Assembly: GCF_004369205.1 (NCBI RefSeq)
Contig: NZ_QFGA01000003.1
Span: 62,001-126,000 of the forward strand
DNA from: Pelotomaculum schinkii
Lineage (GTDB): Bacteria > Bacillota > Desulfotomaculia > Desulfotomaculales > Pelotomaculaceae
Direction of reading: 5' to 3'
DNA length: 64,000 nucleotides
Shown here one piece after another: positions 7,660 through 15,844 of the stretch. The notes under the pieces are model-generated. The model ran no database searches and had not been told where the DNA came from. It saw only the letters and a list, made by a program, of their open reading frames with translations. The position numbers were made by a program, and so were the translations under genes. Each line of letters opens with the position of its first letter. Position 1 is the stretch's first letter.

Positions 7660-8052
7660 ATGTACGATGAGGTCTATAATGATACGGTATTTGACCATTT
7701 CATGAACCCTAGAAATGCTGGAGTGATAAACGATGCAGATGGATTTGGGGTTTGTGGTGATCCTGGTTGCGGTGATTTTTTGACCATATATATCAAAGTT
7801 GCAAACGACACCATCGCGGATATAAGCTTTCTTGTTTTCGGATGCGCTGCTGCAATAGCAACAAGCAGTATGACGACCGAACTGGCCAAAGGTAAGGCGT
7901 TAGAGGAAGCAATAAAAATAACTGAAGATGATATTATAGAGGCATTGGGCGGGCTGCCGGAGCATAAGCAGCATTGTTCAAACCTTGGGGTAAAAGCTTT
8001 AAGAAGCGCTATTGAGAATTACTATAATAAAACCATTGAGAAATACCAATAG
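7660..8052 (+). CDS. NifU/IscU-like iron-sulfur cluster scaffold protein
   Basis: A 130-residue scaffold on which Fe-S clusters are built before transfer. The three cluster cysteines are in place: GDPGCGDFL near 34-42, FGCAAAIATSS near 64-74 and KQHCSNLGVKAL near 104-115. The aspartate after the first cysteine, typical of the family, is kept. The N-terminus YNDTVFDHFMNPRNAG is also characteristic. It is an N-terminal NifU-type domain only. No IscS/NifS desulfurase is next to it, and its context (DUF5320, DUF134, GCCCAT operator) suggests a specialised or metal-regulated scaffold rather than the housekeeping SUF system. Confidence 0.85.
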   Translation: MYDEVYNDTVFDHFMNPRNAGVINDADGFGVCGDPGCGDFLTIYIKVANDTIADISFLVFGCAAAIATSSMTTELAKGKALEEAIKITEDDIIEALGGLPEHKQHCSNLGVKALRSAIENYYNKTIEKYQ

Positions 8053-8097
8053 AGTAATTAACTATTTATCATTTATTAAGTTGTGGAGGCTCCCGGC

Positions 8098-8331
8098 ATG
8101 ATTTTAGAACGTGTTTATGATTCAGCCCTGTCAAGGCTTGCGGGGAAAAAAATAAAAGAGGTCAGGATAGGCCTGGAATTGATGGCTGTTGAACTGGATG
8201 ACGGGGCAATTGGCGTTACCTATGTATTAAGAAAGGAAATAGGTCATGCCTGTGCAGCGCTTCCCAAGGCCGGAAGCCTTTTGGGAATGCCTGCCTGTCC
8301 TTTCAGGAACAAGATGGCAATCGTCACATAG
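8098..8331 (+). CDS. Short DUF4213-like protein, probably truncated
   Basis: 77 residues starting at ATG 8098, 8 bases after TGGAGG (8084-8089). It matches the N-terminal DUF4213 half of the DUF4213-DUF364 proteins (SALSRLAGKKIKEVRIGLELMAVELDDG...TYVLRKEIGHACAALPKAG). It then ends abruptly after GMPACPFRNKMAIVT. The C-terminal heavy-metal-chelation half is missing, so this is either a stand-alone domain or a truncated gene. No convincing remainder of DUF364 was seen in the next 200 bases. A fuller relative lies at 1946. Confidence 0.6.
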   Translation: MILERVYDSALSRLAGKKIKEVRIGLELMAVELDDGAIGVTYVLRKEIGHACAALPKAGSLLGMPACPFRNKMAIVT

Positions 8332-8518
8332 AGACGCTATTCACCTTGGTATAAGCCAGTGCGCCGGAATGAAGCAATTAATCAAGTACGGGCAGAAGAT
8401 GTCAGTAAAAGTTAAGTAATAAAAAAAACCTGCAAGAGTTAATTTTTATACCATTAATGGTTACTATGTTGCATAATGGATGTATGGTTATTCATCAATT
8501 TAAAAAAATTGCCGAGGA

Positions 8519-8547
8519 TTGTCCCATTTTAGTATATATGATATAAT
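8519..8547 (+). promoter_or_regulatory. Promoter of the MoaD-moaA operon
   Basis: TTGTCC at 8519-8524 and TATAAT at 8542-8547 with a 17-base spacer lie 58 bases before the MoaD-like gene. The -10 box is consensus. No Moco-riboswitch-like leader was recognised between the promoter and the genes. Confidence 0.6.
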
Positions 8548-8605
8548 TTAATAGCTTCTGCGGAAGTTTTATTTGGCGTTCCTTGCAAGAGGAGGCTTAA
8601 ACTCC

Positions 8606-8845
8606 ATGCATTTAGAAGTAAGAGTGTTTAGTGGGTTGGAAAAACATATTCCGGGCGCCCGCTTCGGACAGCCTATAAAGGTAAATATCACGGAGCATTT
8701 TACCTGCAGGATGCTTTTGGACAAGCTCAATATTCCGGAAAAAGAGGTATTTATTGTACTTGTAAACGGTGTGAACACGGCGCTTGATGACGCGCTTGCT
8801 GATGGTGACCGCATATCTCTTTTCCCGCCGGTTGGTGGAGGTTGA
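8606..8845 (+). CDS. MoaD/ThiS-family sulfur carrier protein
   Basis: 79-residue beta-grasp sulfur carrier. It ends in PPVGGG, and the C-terminal Gly-Gly is the residue pair adenylated by MoeB-type enzymes and then thiocarboxylated. ITEHFTCRMLLDKLNIP, FIVLVNGV and LADGDRISLFPPV are typical of MoaD-like proteins. The ATG at 8606 is preferred over the longer frame from 8573 because GAGGAGG at 8589-8595 precedes it. It stands directly upstream of moaA. A MoeB-like partner is encoded at 11183. Supply of sulfur for molybdopterin is the likely role; tungsten-cofactor use is possible. Confidence 0.82.
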   Translation: MHLEVRVFSGLEKHIPGARFGQPIKVNITEHFTCRMLLDKLNIPEKEVFIVLVNGVNTALDDALADGDRISLFPPVGGG

Positions 8846-8979
8846 TATTATGCTGACCAGGATAGGAACGGGGCAACATTCGTAGACGCCCTTTTAATTT
8901 TTACCGGCATTTATTTAGACTAATTTTCTTAGTAATTGACTTGTCAAATAATTGGACAACATTTGGGAAGGTGATAAGA

Positions 8980-9960
8980 ATGCGGGATACCTATCAGCGG
9001 GATATTAACTATCTAAGGGTTTCTGTTACTGATCGCTGCAATCTGCGCTGTGTTTACTGTATGCCGGCTGAAGGCGTTAAGGCTCTTCCCCACGACGAGA
9101 TTTTACGTCTGGAGGAAATAGAAACCATCGTTAGAGCTGCCAGTCTTATAGGTGTCAAAAAGATACGCCTGACCGGTGGTGAGCCGCTGGTGCGTTTAGG
9201 GCTGGAAAGCCTGATCCAGCGTATTTCGAACATCCCGGGCATAGACGACCTTACCCTGACCACCAACGCCCTGCTTCTACCAGGCCATGCGTCTTCTTTA
9301 AAGGAAGCAGGTGTTAAAAGGGTGAACATAAGTCTGGATACCCTGCGGACGGAACGCTACCGTGAAATAACCAGAGGCGGCGATCTTGCTACAGCGTGGG
9401 AAGGCATCAATGCTGCATTGGACGCCGGAATGCACCCGGTCAAGATCAATACGGTGGTGATGCGCGGCTTCAACGACGACGAAGTGGTGGCAATGGCCCG
9501 GCTCACTTTAAACAGGCCGATCCATGTGCGTTTTATCGAGGTGATGCCGATCGGCTCTTCAAATTCCTGGACCAACGGGCGCTTTGTGCCGACTGAGGAA
9601 ATTATAGCGCAGATAAGCTCCAAACTAGGCCCGCTCCTTCCGGCCAAGATGTCTTCCGGCAGCGGTCCCGCCAAGTATTATCAACTGAAAGGCGCGGAAG
9701 GCACGATTGGCTTTATTGCCTCAATGAGCGAACATTTCTGCCAGAGCTGCAACCGGCTGCGTCTTACAGCGAACGGCGCTTTGCGGCCGTGTCTTTACGA
9801 CAGCCGCGAGGTAGACCTTAAGACACCCCTGCGTGCTGGAGCCGATCTCAAAGAACTCGCGGATTTATTTATGGATGCGGTAGCTCTCAAACCGGATCGC
9901 CACCATATGCTGGAGGGCTGGCGTGACAAAAGCAGGGTTATGTCCCAAATCGGCGGCTGA
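8980..9960 (+). CDS. moaA: GTP 3',8-cyclase MoaA
   Basis: Radical-SAM enzyme of 326 residues that starts molybdenum-cofactor synthesis by cyclising GTP. The N-terminal SAM-binding cluster motif CNLRCVYC lies near residues 20-27. The C-terminal cluster comes from HFCQSCNRLRLTANGALRPCL, and the protein ends in Gly-Gly as MoaA requires. LTGGEPLVR and TLTTNALLL are also typical. The ATG at 8980 follows GGGAAGGTG and is preferred to the TTG at 8941. It works with MoaC, encoded at 18490. The MoaD-like gene is immediately upstream. Confidence 0.95.
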   Translation: MRDTYQRDINYLRVSVTDRCNLRCVYCMPAEGVKALPHDEILRLEEIETIVRAASLIGVKKIRLTGGEPLVRLGLESLIQRISNIPGIDDLTLTTNALLLPGHASSLKEAGVKRVNISLDTLRTERYREITRGGDLATAWEGINAALDAGMHPVKINTVVMRGFNDDEVVAMARLTLNRPIHVRFIEVMPIGSSNSWTNGRFVPTEEIIAQISSKLGPLLPAKMSSGSGPAKYYQLKGAEGTIGFIASMSEHFCQSCNRLRLTANGALRPCLYDSREVDLKTPLRAGADLKELADLFMDAVALKPDRHHMLEGWRDKSRVMSQIGG

Positions 9961-9999
9961 TCACATCACAACACCGTTTACGGAAAGGGAGTACTATGA

Positions 10000-10434
10000 A
10001 TGGGTATAATAAAAGCGGTATGCGCCAGTGCCGAAAAAGGAATGCGTAAAAAGGATGTTGGGGAAGGATTGCTGGTGCAGGAGCATGGCCTGCAGGACGA
10101 TGCCCACGCCGGTCCCTGGCGCCGCCAGGTCAGCCTGTTGGCCATGGAAAGCATTGACAAAATGAAAGCGCTGGGTCTTGATGTGGGACCCGGTGATTTT
10201 GCCGAAAATTTGACCACCGAAGGAATTGACCTGGTCCACCTGCCTATCGGTACCCGGTTGAGAATCGGAGCTGAGGCAATAGGGGAGGTCACACAGATCG
10301 GTAAGGAATGCCACAACAGGTGCGCTATTTATTACCAGGCGGGTGATTGTGTGATGCCGAAAGAAGGCATTTTCATCCGGGTTCTGAACGGTGGTACAGT
10401 CAAAAACGGCGACACCATAGAAGTGATTTCTTAA
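10000..10434 (+). CDS. MOSC-domain protein
   Basis: 144 residues forming a stand-alone MOSC domain, a beta-barrel related to the C-terminus of Moco sulfurase and thought to carry sulfur or cofactor. Family features visible are LQDDAHAGPWRRQVSLL (near 28-44), GPGDFAENLTTEGIDL (near 63-78), TQIGKECHNRC and the conserved cysteine context CVMPKEGIFIRVL. Such proteins are often encoded with moaA, mogA and moaC in anaerobes. AAAGGGA at 9984-9990 supports this ATG; the ATG four bases upstream is out of frame and soon stops. Confidence 0.85.
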   Translation: MGIIKAVCASAEKGMRKKDVGEGLLVQEHGLQDDAHAGPWRRQVSLLAMESIDKMKALGLDVGPGDFAENLTTEGIDLVHLPIGTRLRIGAEAIGEVTQIGKECHNRCAIYYQAGDCVMPKEGIFIRVLNGGTVKNGDTIEVIS

Positions 10435-10469
10435 CTCTGTTTTACAGCAGCTTATACGTTCCGATGCGG

Positions 10470-10558
10470 GTGCGAATTCATTCGCACATGACCCACAAGG
10501 AATGCAGTAGAAATCCCCAAATCTGCTTCGCTGCACAAGTATGATTTCAATCGCGCTC
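10470..10558. repeat. Dispersed palindromic repeat, copy 1 (with degenerate partner)
   Basis: GTGCGAATTCATTCGCAC at 10470-10487 is a near-perfect palindrome with 8-base arms. A degenerate GCGATTGAAATC-type element lies in reverse orientation near 10541-10558. The same 18-mer recurs at 23826 and, with changes, at 33068 and 33904. All copies are intergenic. Confidence 0.8.
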
Positions 10559-10634
10559 CCATTATGAACCAGCTCAGGTATACAATGCGGGCGCATCGCA
10601 ATAACACTTCGCTTTTTAAGGCCGGGAGGTCAAG

Positions 10635-11144
10635 ATGGAAAGGACGGTACCCGTGATCGGTCTGGCCGGTTACTCCGGCTCCGGCAAAACAACATTTCTT
10701 GAGAAGCTGATAGCTGCATTGAAGGGCCGGGGCTACCGGGTGGGCGTGATCAAACATACGAGCCACCCGGTTGAATTTGACCGGCCCGGCAAGGACACCT
10801 GGCGGCACGCCCGGGCCGGCGCCGATGTGGTAGCCCTTGCTTCCCCGGACAACGTGGCTGTGGTCAGGAAGTTTCAAGCCGCTCCCGGTCCGGAAGATGT
10901 CCTTCCGTTGGTGGATGGAGTGGACCTGATCATCATCGAGGGTTTTAAAAAGGGCAGCTGGCCCAAAATAGAAATTATACGCGATGGAGTACCGGAGCGC
11001 CCGGTTATACCGGCGGAGGAACTGCTGGCTGTGGTAGGCGGGCCTGCTCCGGTAGAGGGCGTTCCTTTTTATGGGTTGGAAGACGCGGCGGCGGTGGCGG
11101 ACCTGATCGAAAGGCAATATCTCAAGAAAAGCTGTCATGTATAG
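10635..11144 (+). CDS. mobB: Molybdopterin-guanine dinucleotide biosynthesis protein MobB
   Basis: 169-residue P-loop GTPase that assists MobA in attaching GMP to molybdopterin for formate-dehydrogenase-type enzymes. The Walker A motif GYSGSGKT is at 12-19. VGVIKHTSHPVEFDRPGKDTWRHARAGAD (36-64) and DLIIIEGFKKGSWPKIEIIR (98-117) are signature segments. GGGAGG at 10622-10627 precedes the ATG. No mobA nucleotidyltransferase is seen in the window, so that partner must lie elsewhere. Confidence 0.92.
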   Translation: MERTVPVIGLAGYSGSGKTTFLEKLIAALKGRGYRVGVIKHTSHPVEFDRPGKDTWRHARAGADVVALASPDNVAVVRKFQAAPGPEDVLPLVDGVDLIIIEGFKKGSWPKIEIIRDGVPERPVIPAEELLAVVGGPAPVEGVPFYGLEDAAAVADLIERQYLKKSCHV

Positions 11145-11182
11145 ACCTTTAGACTTCATGATGATCAAAGGAGCGTAACAAG

Positions 11183-11950
11183 GTGCAAACAAGAAGTCTC
11201 ACAGCGGAGCAGCATGAGCTGTACAAAAGGAATATATTACTGACCGGCGTTGGCGTGGCAGGGCAGGAAAAACTGCTGAACTCCGGCGTGCTGTTGGTAG
11301 GAGCCGGCGGTCTGGGTTCGCCGGTTGCTTTTTACCTTGCGGCCGCAGGAGTAGGACGGATGGGATTGATTGATGCGGATACCGTGGGGCTTTCCAACCT
11401 GCAGCGGCAAATTTTACATGCCGTACCAGACCTGGGCCGTCCTAAGGTTGTTTCGGCAGGTGAGAAGCTGCACGCGCTCAACCCCGATTTGATTTTGGAC
11501 CTTCACCAGGAACTCTTTGACGTTAGGACCGCTGCCGATTTGGTTCCGAACTACGATATTGTCATTGACTGTACCGATAATTTCCACGCGAGGTATGTCA
11601 TCAATGAAGCCTGTCTCAAGGCGAACAAGCCTTTTGTTTATGGCGGGGTGCTGGCCTGGGCCGGCCAGATGTTTACGGTTTTACCCGGCCGGGGGCCCTG
11701 CTTCAGGTGCATCTTCCGCGACGACCCGCCTGCCGACGCTCCCTCCACTTCGGAGTTGGGCATTCTCGGTGCGGTCCCAGGGGTAATCGGGGTATTGCAG
11801 GCTTCCGAAGCCATTCGCTACATCCTCGGGATTGGGGAACTGCTGGTGGGAAGGATGCTGATCTATGACGCGCTTTCAGCTTCGTTCTGTGAAGTTGCTC
11901 TGGAACGGGACAGTGAATGCCCGTCCTGCGGCAGCATGAACTGTGATTAA
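11183..11950 (+). CDS. MoeB/HesA/ThiF-family adenylyltransferase
   Basis: 255-residue E1-like enzyme that adenylates the C-terminal glycine of a MoaD/ThiS-type carrier. The nucleotide-binding GAGGLGSPV is near 41-49, followed by LIDADTVGLSNLQRQILH and VIDCTDNFHARYVIN. Zinc-binding cysteines are present as CFRC and the C-terminal CPSCGSMNC. No rhodanese domain is attached. The start is GTG, with AAAGGAG at 11167-11173 nine bases away. The likely partner is the MoaD-like protein encoded at 8606. MoeB and ThiF cannot be told apart from sequence alone, but context favours MoeB. Confidence 0.85.
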   Translation: MQTRSLTAEQHELYKRNILLTGVGVAGQEKLLNSGVLLVGAGGLGSPVAFYLAAAGVGRMGLIDADTVGLSNLQRQILHAVPDLGRPKVVSAGEKLHALNPDLILDLHQELFDVRTAADLVPNYDIVIDCTDNFHARYVINEACLKANKPFVYGGVLAWAGQMFTVLPGRGPCFRCIFRDDPPADAPSTSELGILGAVPGVIGVLQASEAIRYILGIGELLVGRMLIYDALSASFCEVALERDSECPSCGSMNCD

Positions 11951-11986
11951 TTTTTATTTAGAATCGAAAAAGAAAGGGTGGGCAAA

Positions 11987-12166
11987 ATGTCAGAAATAGC
12001 GTCTGAAGTTTTGGAAGCAGTGCAAAGAGCGGCCAAGGATGGCCGGATGAGCTGTACGGAAGCCAGAAAATTGGCGGAAGAGCTTAAAGTTCCGGTGGGG
12101 TCCGTGGGTGAGGCAGCCGACGAGCTTAAAGTAAAAATAACGTCCTGTGAGCTTGGTTGTTTCTAA
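11987..12166 (+). CDS. Small conserved protein, possible winged-helix fold, C-terminal CELGCF
   Basis: 59-residue protein starting at ATG 11987 (an upstream GTG at 11978 is less likely; AGAAAGGG lies between 11971 and 11978). It is mostly helical: MSCTEARKLAEELKVPVGSVGEAADELKVKI reads like a small helix-turn-helix or winged-helix domain. It ends SCELGCF, with cysteines spaced C-x3-C. I do not recognise a defined family. It sits between moeB-like and moeA genes in the same direction and may belong to their operon. Confidence 0.65.
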   Translation: MSEIASEVLEAVQRAAKDGRMSCTEARKLAEELKVPVGSVGEAADELKVKITSCELGCF

Positions 12167-12241
12167 TTACGCTGGTTTTTCATTGTAAACAAAAAAGTTA
12201 GCAAACATGCAATTGCAATTAAAAGAGTATGTTGGATGTTG

Positions 12242-12357
12242 GTCGTAGGGCGTAAGACGTAAAGAATATTTATTTAGAGTTTTAGGTGATTGGTATCTTA
12301 AGAGACCCAAAAGGAAGGCAGTATATACCTGCGCCCTGCGCCCTACGCCTTGCGACT
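12242..12357. repeat. Inverted GTAGGGCG/CGCCCTAC repeat upstream of moeA
   Basis: GTCGTAGGGCGTAAGACG near 12242-12259 and CGCCCTGCGCCCTACGCC near 12332-12349 form an imperfect long inverted pair around an AT-rich centre. Such GTAGGGCG/CGCCCTAC arrays resemble dispersed repeats found in gaps of clostridial genomes. It lies directly before moeA and could form a leader hairpin. Confidence 0.55.
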
Positions 12358-12379
12358 TTTCACTTTTTCGAGGTGTTAC

Positions 12380-13621
12380 ATGGCCGAACTATTTAATGCT
12401 TTAACGGTGCACAAGGCACGGGCGGCCTTAGCCCTGCACCTGCCGCCGGCCAAGCCGGGTGTTAAACTGGCTCTGCTGGAAAGTCTGGATCGCCGGCTTG
12501 CTCAGGAAGTACGGGCGTCGGAAGATGTACCCGGCTTTGACCGTTCAACGGTAGACGGCTATGCCGTGCGGGCAAGGGATACTTACGGGGCCACCGAGGG
12601 TATGCCTTCATATGTCGATATCGCCGGTGAGGTGACGATGGGCCGCGAGCCGAAGGGTGGGGTCAGGACCGGTCAAGCCTGGCGGATAGCCACCGGCGGC
12701 ATGCTGCCGGCGGGGGCCGATGCCGTAGTCATGGTTGAATATACTGAAGAACTTGACGCGCGCACCATCGGCGTCACCAGGCCGGTGGCCCCCGGTGAAA
12801 ATGTGGTGCGGCGGGGTGAGGATATCGGCGCGGGAGAGATCGCGTTACCGGCCGGTCACCGGATCAGGCCCCAGGACCTCGGCATGCTGGCGGCAGTCGG
12901 TATCACCCAGGTTGAGGTGGTCCCGCCCCTAAAGGTCGGCATCATATCGACGGGGGATGAGCTGGTTGGTCCGGCAGACACTCCCGGACCCGGCCAGGTC
13001 AGGGATATTAATTCTTATGCCCTTTACGGCGCGGTACATAATTGCGGGGGGGAACCCCGGCTTTACGGGATGGTCAGGGACATATATGAAGAGCTAAAGA
13101 TAACTCTTGAGCAGGCCTTGCAGGAAAACGACCTGGTGCTCCTGTCGGGGGGAAGTTCAGTGGGCGCCCGGGACGTGGCGGCCAGAGTAATCGACGCGAT
13201 GGGAGAACCCGGGGTGCTGTTCCACGGTATTTCGGTTAAACCGGGCAAGCCTACCGTTGGGGCGGTTGTGAACGGCAAGCCGGTCTTCGGCCTGCCGGGT
13301 CACCCGGCTTCCGCCATGGTTATTTTTGAATTGATGGTGGCGCCTTTGTTGCGTACAGGAGGCTATCATTTTGATGGAGAGGACCACCCGCTGGATTTCC
13401 CCCTGCGGGCTGTTATTACCCGCAATCTTCACTCGGCTGCCGGCCGCGAGGATTACATCAGGGTCAAGTTGTCCAGCCGTGATGGACAGTTTTATGCCGA
13501 CCCGATTCTGGGTAAGTCCGGCCTGATCGGGACTATGGTCAAGGCCGATGGTCTGGCCCGCATCCCGTTCGGTAAAGAAGGTGTTGAGGCCGGAGAACTG
13601 GTCGAAGTGAAATTATTTTAA
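12380..13621 (+). CDS. moeA: Molybdopterin molybdenumtransferase MoeA
   Basis: 413 residues; MoeA inserts molybdate (or tungstate) into adenylylated molybdopterin. VPGFDRSTVDGYAVRA (near 53-68), IATGGMLPAGADAVVMVEY (near 102-120), KVGIISTGDELV (near 180), VLLSGGSSVGARDV (near 253) and GLPGHPASAMVIFELMV (near 304-320) are all conserved MoeA segments. The ATG at 12380 is chosen over the frame from 12350 because the family N-terminus begins here. A MoeA paralogue with an extra domain follows 23 bases downstream. Two MoeA proteins in one operon can reflect separate use of molybdenum and tungsten (known from other anaerobes; not shown here). Confidence 0.93.
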   Translation: MAELFNALTVHKARAALALHLPPAKPGVKLALLESLDRRLAQEVRASEDVPGFDRSTVDGYAVRARDTYGATEGMPSYVDIAGEVTMGREPKGGVRTGQAWRIATGGMLPAGADAVVMVEYTEELDARTIGVTRPVAPGENVVRRGEDIGAGEIALPAGHRIRPQDLGMLAAVGITQVEVVPPLKVGIISTGDELVGPADTPGPGQVRDINSYALYGAVHNCGGEPRLYGMVRDIYEELKITLEQALQENDLVLLSGGSSVGARDVAARVIDAMGEPGVLFHGISVKPGKPTVGAVVNGKPVFGLPGHPASAMVIFELMVAPLLRTGGYHFDGEDHPLDFPLRAVITRNLHSAAGREDYIRVKLSSRDGQFYADPILGKSGLIGTMVKADGLARIPFGKEGVEAGELVEVKLF

Positions 13622-13644
13622 AAGATAATAGGGGTTGAATCAGT

Positions 13645-15582
13645 ATGAAGCGCAAGGTGTATCTGGACGACTTGCCCTGGGAAGAAGCCCTGGAAAACTA
13701 TTTGACTTATCTTGAGAGGATCGGAGCGCTGCATCCCGGCCGGCCGGAGTCCATCGATGTGGAAGAAGCCCTTGGGCGGGTCACCGCCGCTCCTGTCTAT
13801 GCCCGTATTTCTTCACCCCATTACCATGCCTCGGCCGTGGACGGCATGGCTGTTCAGTCGGCTGACACCTACGGGGCCTCCGAAACCACTCCGAAGCATT
13901 TGAAAGTCGGGGCAGAGGCCGTTCTTGTTGATACCGGAGATCCCCTCCCGGCAGGTTGCGACGCGGTAATAATGATCGAAGACGTGCATTACGTGCAGCC
14001 CGACGTGATAGAAATCATCCAGGCCGCCCATCCCTGGCAGCATGTCCGTATGGTGGGGGAGGACGTTGTGGCCACAGAAATGATCCTGCCCGCCAACCAA
14101 CTGATCAGGCCTGTAGATATCGGCGCGGCCCTGGCGGGCGGCATCCTCAAGATATACGTCCACCCGAAGCCGAAAGTTGCCATATTACCTACCGGCACGG
14201 AATTGGTACAGCCCGGTACGGAGTTGAAGCCGGGAGATATCATCGAATATAATTCCCGCCTGCTGGGCGCTATGGTGAAACAGTGGGGGGCTGTCCCCAT
14301 GCGCCGGGAGATTACCGTTGATAATTTTAAAAGTCTGCAGGAAGTAGTTGCCTCTGCTGTCGACGGGGCCGATATTGTTTTGATCAATGCCGGGTCATCA
14401 GCCGGAAGCGAGGATTTTACCGCCGATGTGATCAGCTCCCTGGGCAAGGTCCTGGTGCATGGGGTTGCCACCAGGCCGGGCAAGCCCGTGATCCTGGGCG
14501 AGGCGCATGGAACACCGGTAGTCGGTGTGCCGGGTTATCCGGTTTCGGCTTACCTGGGTCTCGACCTTTTCGTTAAGCCGCTAATTTGCAGGAAACTGGG
14601 CGTCGTGCCGGCCCAGCGCAGTACAATCGAAGCCATCATCTCCAAGAAAATGGTATCCCCCCTGGGGGTTGAGGAATTTGTCAGGGTCAAACTGGGTCAG
14701 GTTGGCGAGCGAGTCATCGCTACCCCCATCTCGCGTGGCGCAGGTGTGTTGATGTCCCTGGTGCGGGCCGACGGGATGATCCGGTTGCCCCGCTTGTCGG
14801 AAGGCTATAAAGCCGGTGAAAAGGTCCCCGTGGAATTATTCCGGACACCGGAGGAAATCAGGGAAACCAGCGTGATCATCGGCAGCCACGACATAGCTCT
14901 GGATGTACTGGCCAACTACCTGCGGCAAAAGTATCCTGCCGCCACCCTTTCATCCGCCCACGTGGGCAGCCTGGGCGGACTGACTGCCTTGAAGCGCGGT
15001 GAGGCGCATTGTGCAGGTACGCACCTTTTGGATGAGGAAACCGGTACGTATAACGTGCCTTATATTGAGAGGCTTCTGCCGGGGCGGGAAGTAGTCCTGG
15101 TAAACCTGGCGCACCGGGAGCAGGGTCTGATCGTGGCCGCCGGCAACCCCAAGGGTATTCAGGGACTGGCAGACCTCACCCGGCCGGATATAACCTATGT
15201 CAACCGCCAGCGTGGCGCCGGCACCAGGGTCCTGTTGGATTACCTGTTAAGGAAAGCCGGTATCGAGCCTGACCTTATCCAGGGTTACGAACTTGAGGAG
15301 TACACGCATATGAGTGTTGCCGCCGCCGTTAAGTCCGGGTCGGTAGACGCCGGGTTGGGCATCAGGGCTGCGGCCCAGGCTCTGGAATTAGATTTTATAG
15401 CTATTGAGGAAGAGCGCTATGATCTCTGCATCCCGGCGGAATTCTGGGAAACCCCCCATATCCAAAGGATGCTGGCCGTCATGGCCGAGCCCTCCTTCCA
15501 GGAAGAGGTAAGAAACCTGGGCGGCTATGACCTGCGTGACTGCGGGCGGGTAATGTGGAGGAGTAAAGCAATCCAGGGTTAA
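13645..15582 (+). CDS. MoeA fused to a periplasmic-binding-protein-like domain
   Basis: 645 residues. Residues 1-405 form a second MoeA (YHASAVDGMAVQ near 57, PLPAGCDAVIMIEDV, KVAILPTGTELVQPGTELKPGDIIEYNS near 178-205, GYPVSAYLGLDLFVKPL). Residues about 410-640 form a PBP-like domain (VIIGSHDIALDVLANYL, HVGSLGGLTALKRGEAHCAGTH, YVNRQRGAGTRVLLDYLL, AVKSGSVDAGLG). This resembles ModE/LysR-type or ModA-like oxyanion sensors and is known in Firmicute and archaeal MoeA fusions. The extra domain may bind substrate metal oxyanion or sense it (inference). It has no signal peptide, so it acts in the cytoplasm. A strong terminator follows. Confidence 0.92.
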   Translation: MKRKVYLDDLPWEEALENYLTYLERIGALHPGRPESIDVEEALGRVTAAPVYARISSPHYHASAVDGMAVQSADTYGASETTPKHLKVGAEAVLVDTGDPLPAGCDAVIMIEDVHYVQPDVIEIIQAAHPWQHVRMVGEDVVATEMILPANQLIRPVDIGAALAGGILKIYVHPKPKVAILPTGTELVQPGTELKPGDIIEYNSRLLGAMVKQWGAVPMRREITVDNFKSLQEVVASAVDGADIVLINAGSSAGSEDFTADVISSLGKVLVHGVATRPGKPVILGEAHGTPVVGVPGYPVSAYLGLDLFVKPLICRKLGVVPAQRSTIEAIISKKMVSPLGVEEFVRVKLGQVGERVIATPISRGAGVLMSLVRADGMIRLPRLSEGYKAGEKVPVELFRTPEEIRETSVIIGSHDIALDVLANYLRQKYPAATLSSAHVGSLGGLTALKRGEAHCAGTHLLDEETGTYNVPYIERLLPGREVVLVNLAHREQGLIVAAGNPKGIQGLADLTRPDITYVNRQRGAGTRVLLDYLLRKAGIEPDLIQGYELEEYTHMSVAAAVKSGSVDAGLGIRAAAQALELDFIAIEEERYDLCIPAEFWETPHIQRMLAVMAEPSFQEEVRNLGGYDLRDCGRVMWRSKAIQG

Positions 15583-15600
15583 GACTGTTTGCTGCATAGA

Positions 15601-15644
15601 AAAATCCGCTTTCAGAGGAAAAAAATTCTGTGGCGGATTTTTTT
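15601..15644 (+). terminator. Intrinsic terminator after moeA-PBP
   Basis: AAAAATCCGC (15601-15610) pairs with GCGGATTTTTT (15634-15644). A small internal CAGA/TCTG stem adds stability. It closes the moaA-to-moeA gene run before the S-layer-homology gene. Confidence 0.88.
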
Positions 15645-15844
15645 GTTTTAATGTCAGGGATGAAGCAGGAAATTTTAGCAGGTAAAGATAATTATTAGCT
15701 CTAAAGGGTGGCAATTGTTGTTTTATGGTCTGTCCTGCAGCACGTCGGGCGCCGGTATTTATGCAGCTTTTTTCCTAAAGGGCTCTGATGGTAGAACCTT
15801 TTTCTGCTGTCAGGCGTCTATTTTGGTAAGGGGGGTATGGTATT

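Noticed and set aside
8548-8979. Moco riboswitch ahead of moaA
   Set aside because: I could not find the conserved Moco RNA core between the promoter and moaA; a covariance search would settle it.
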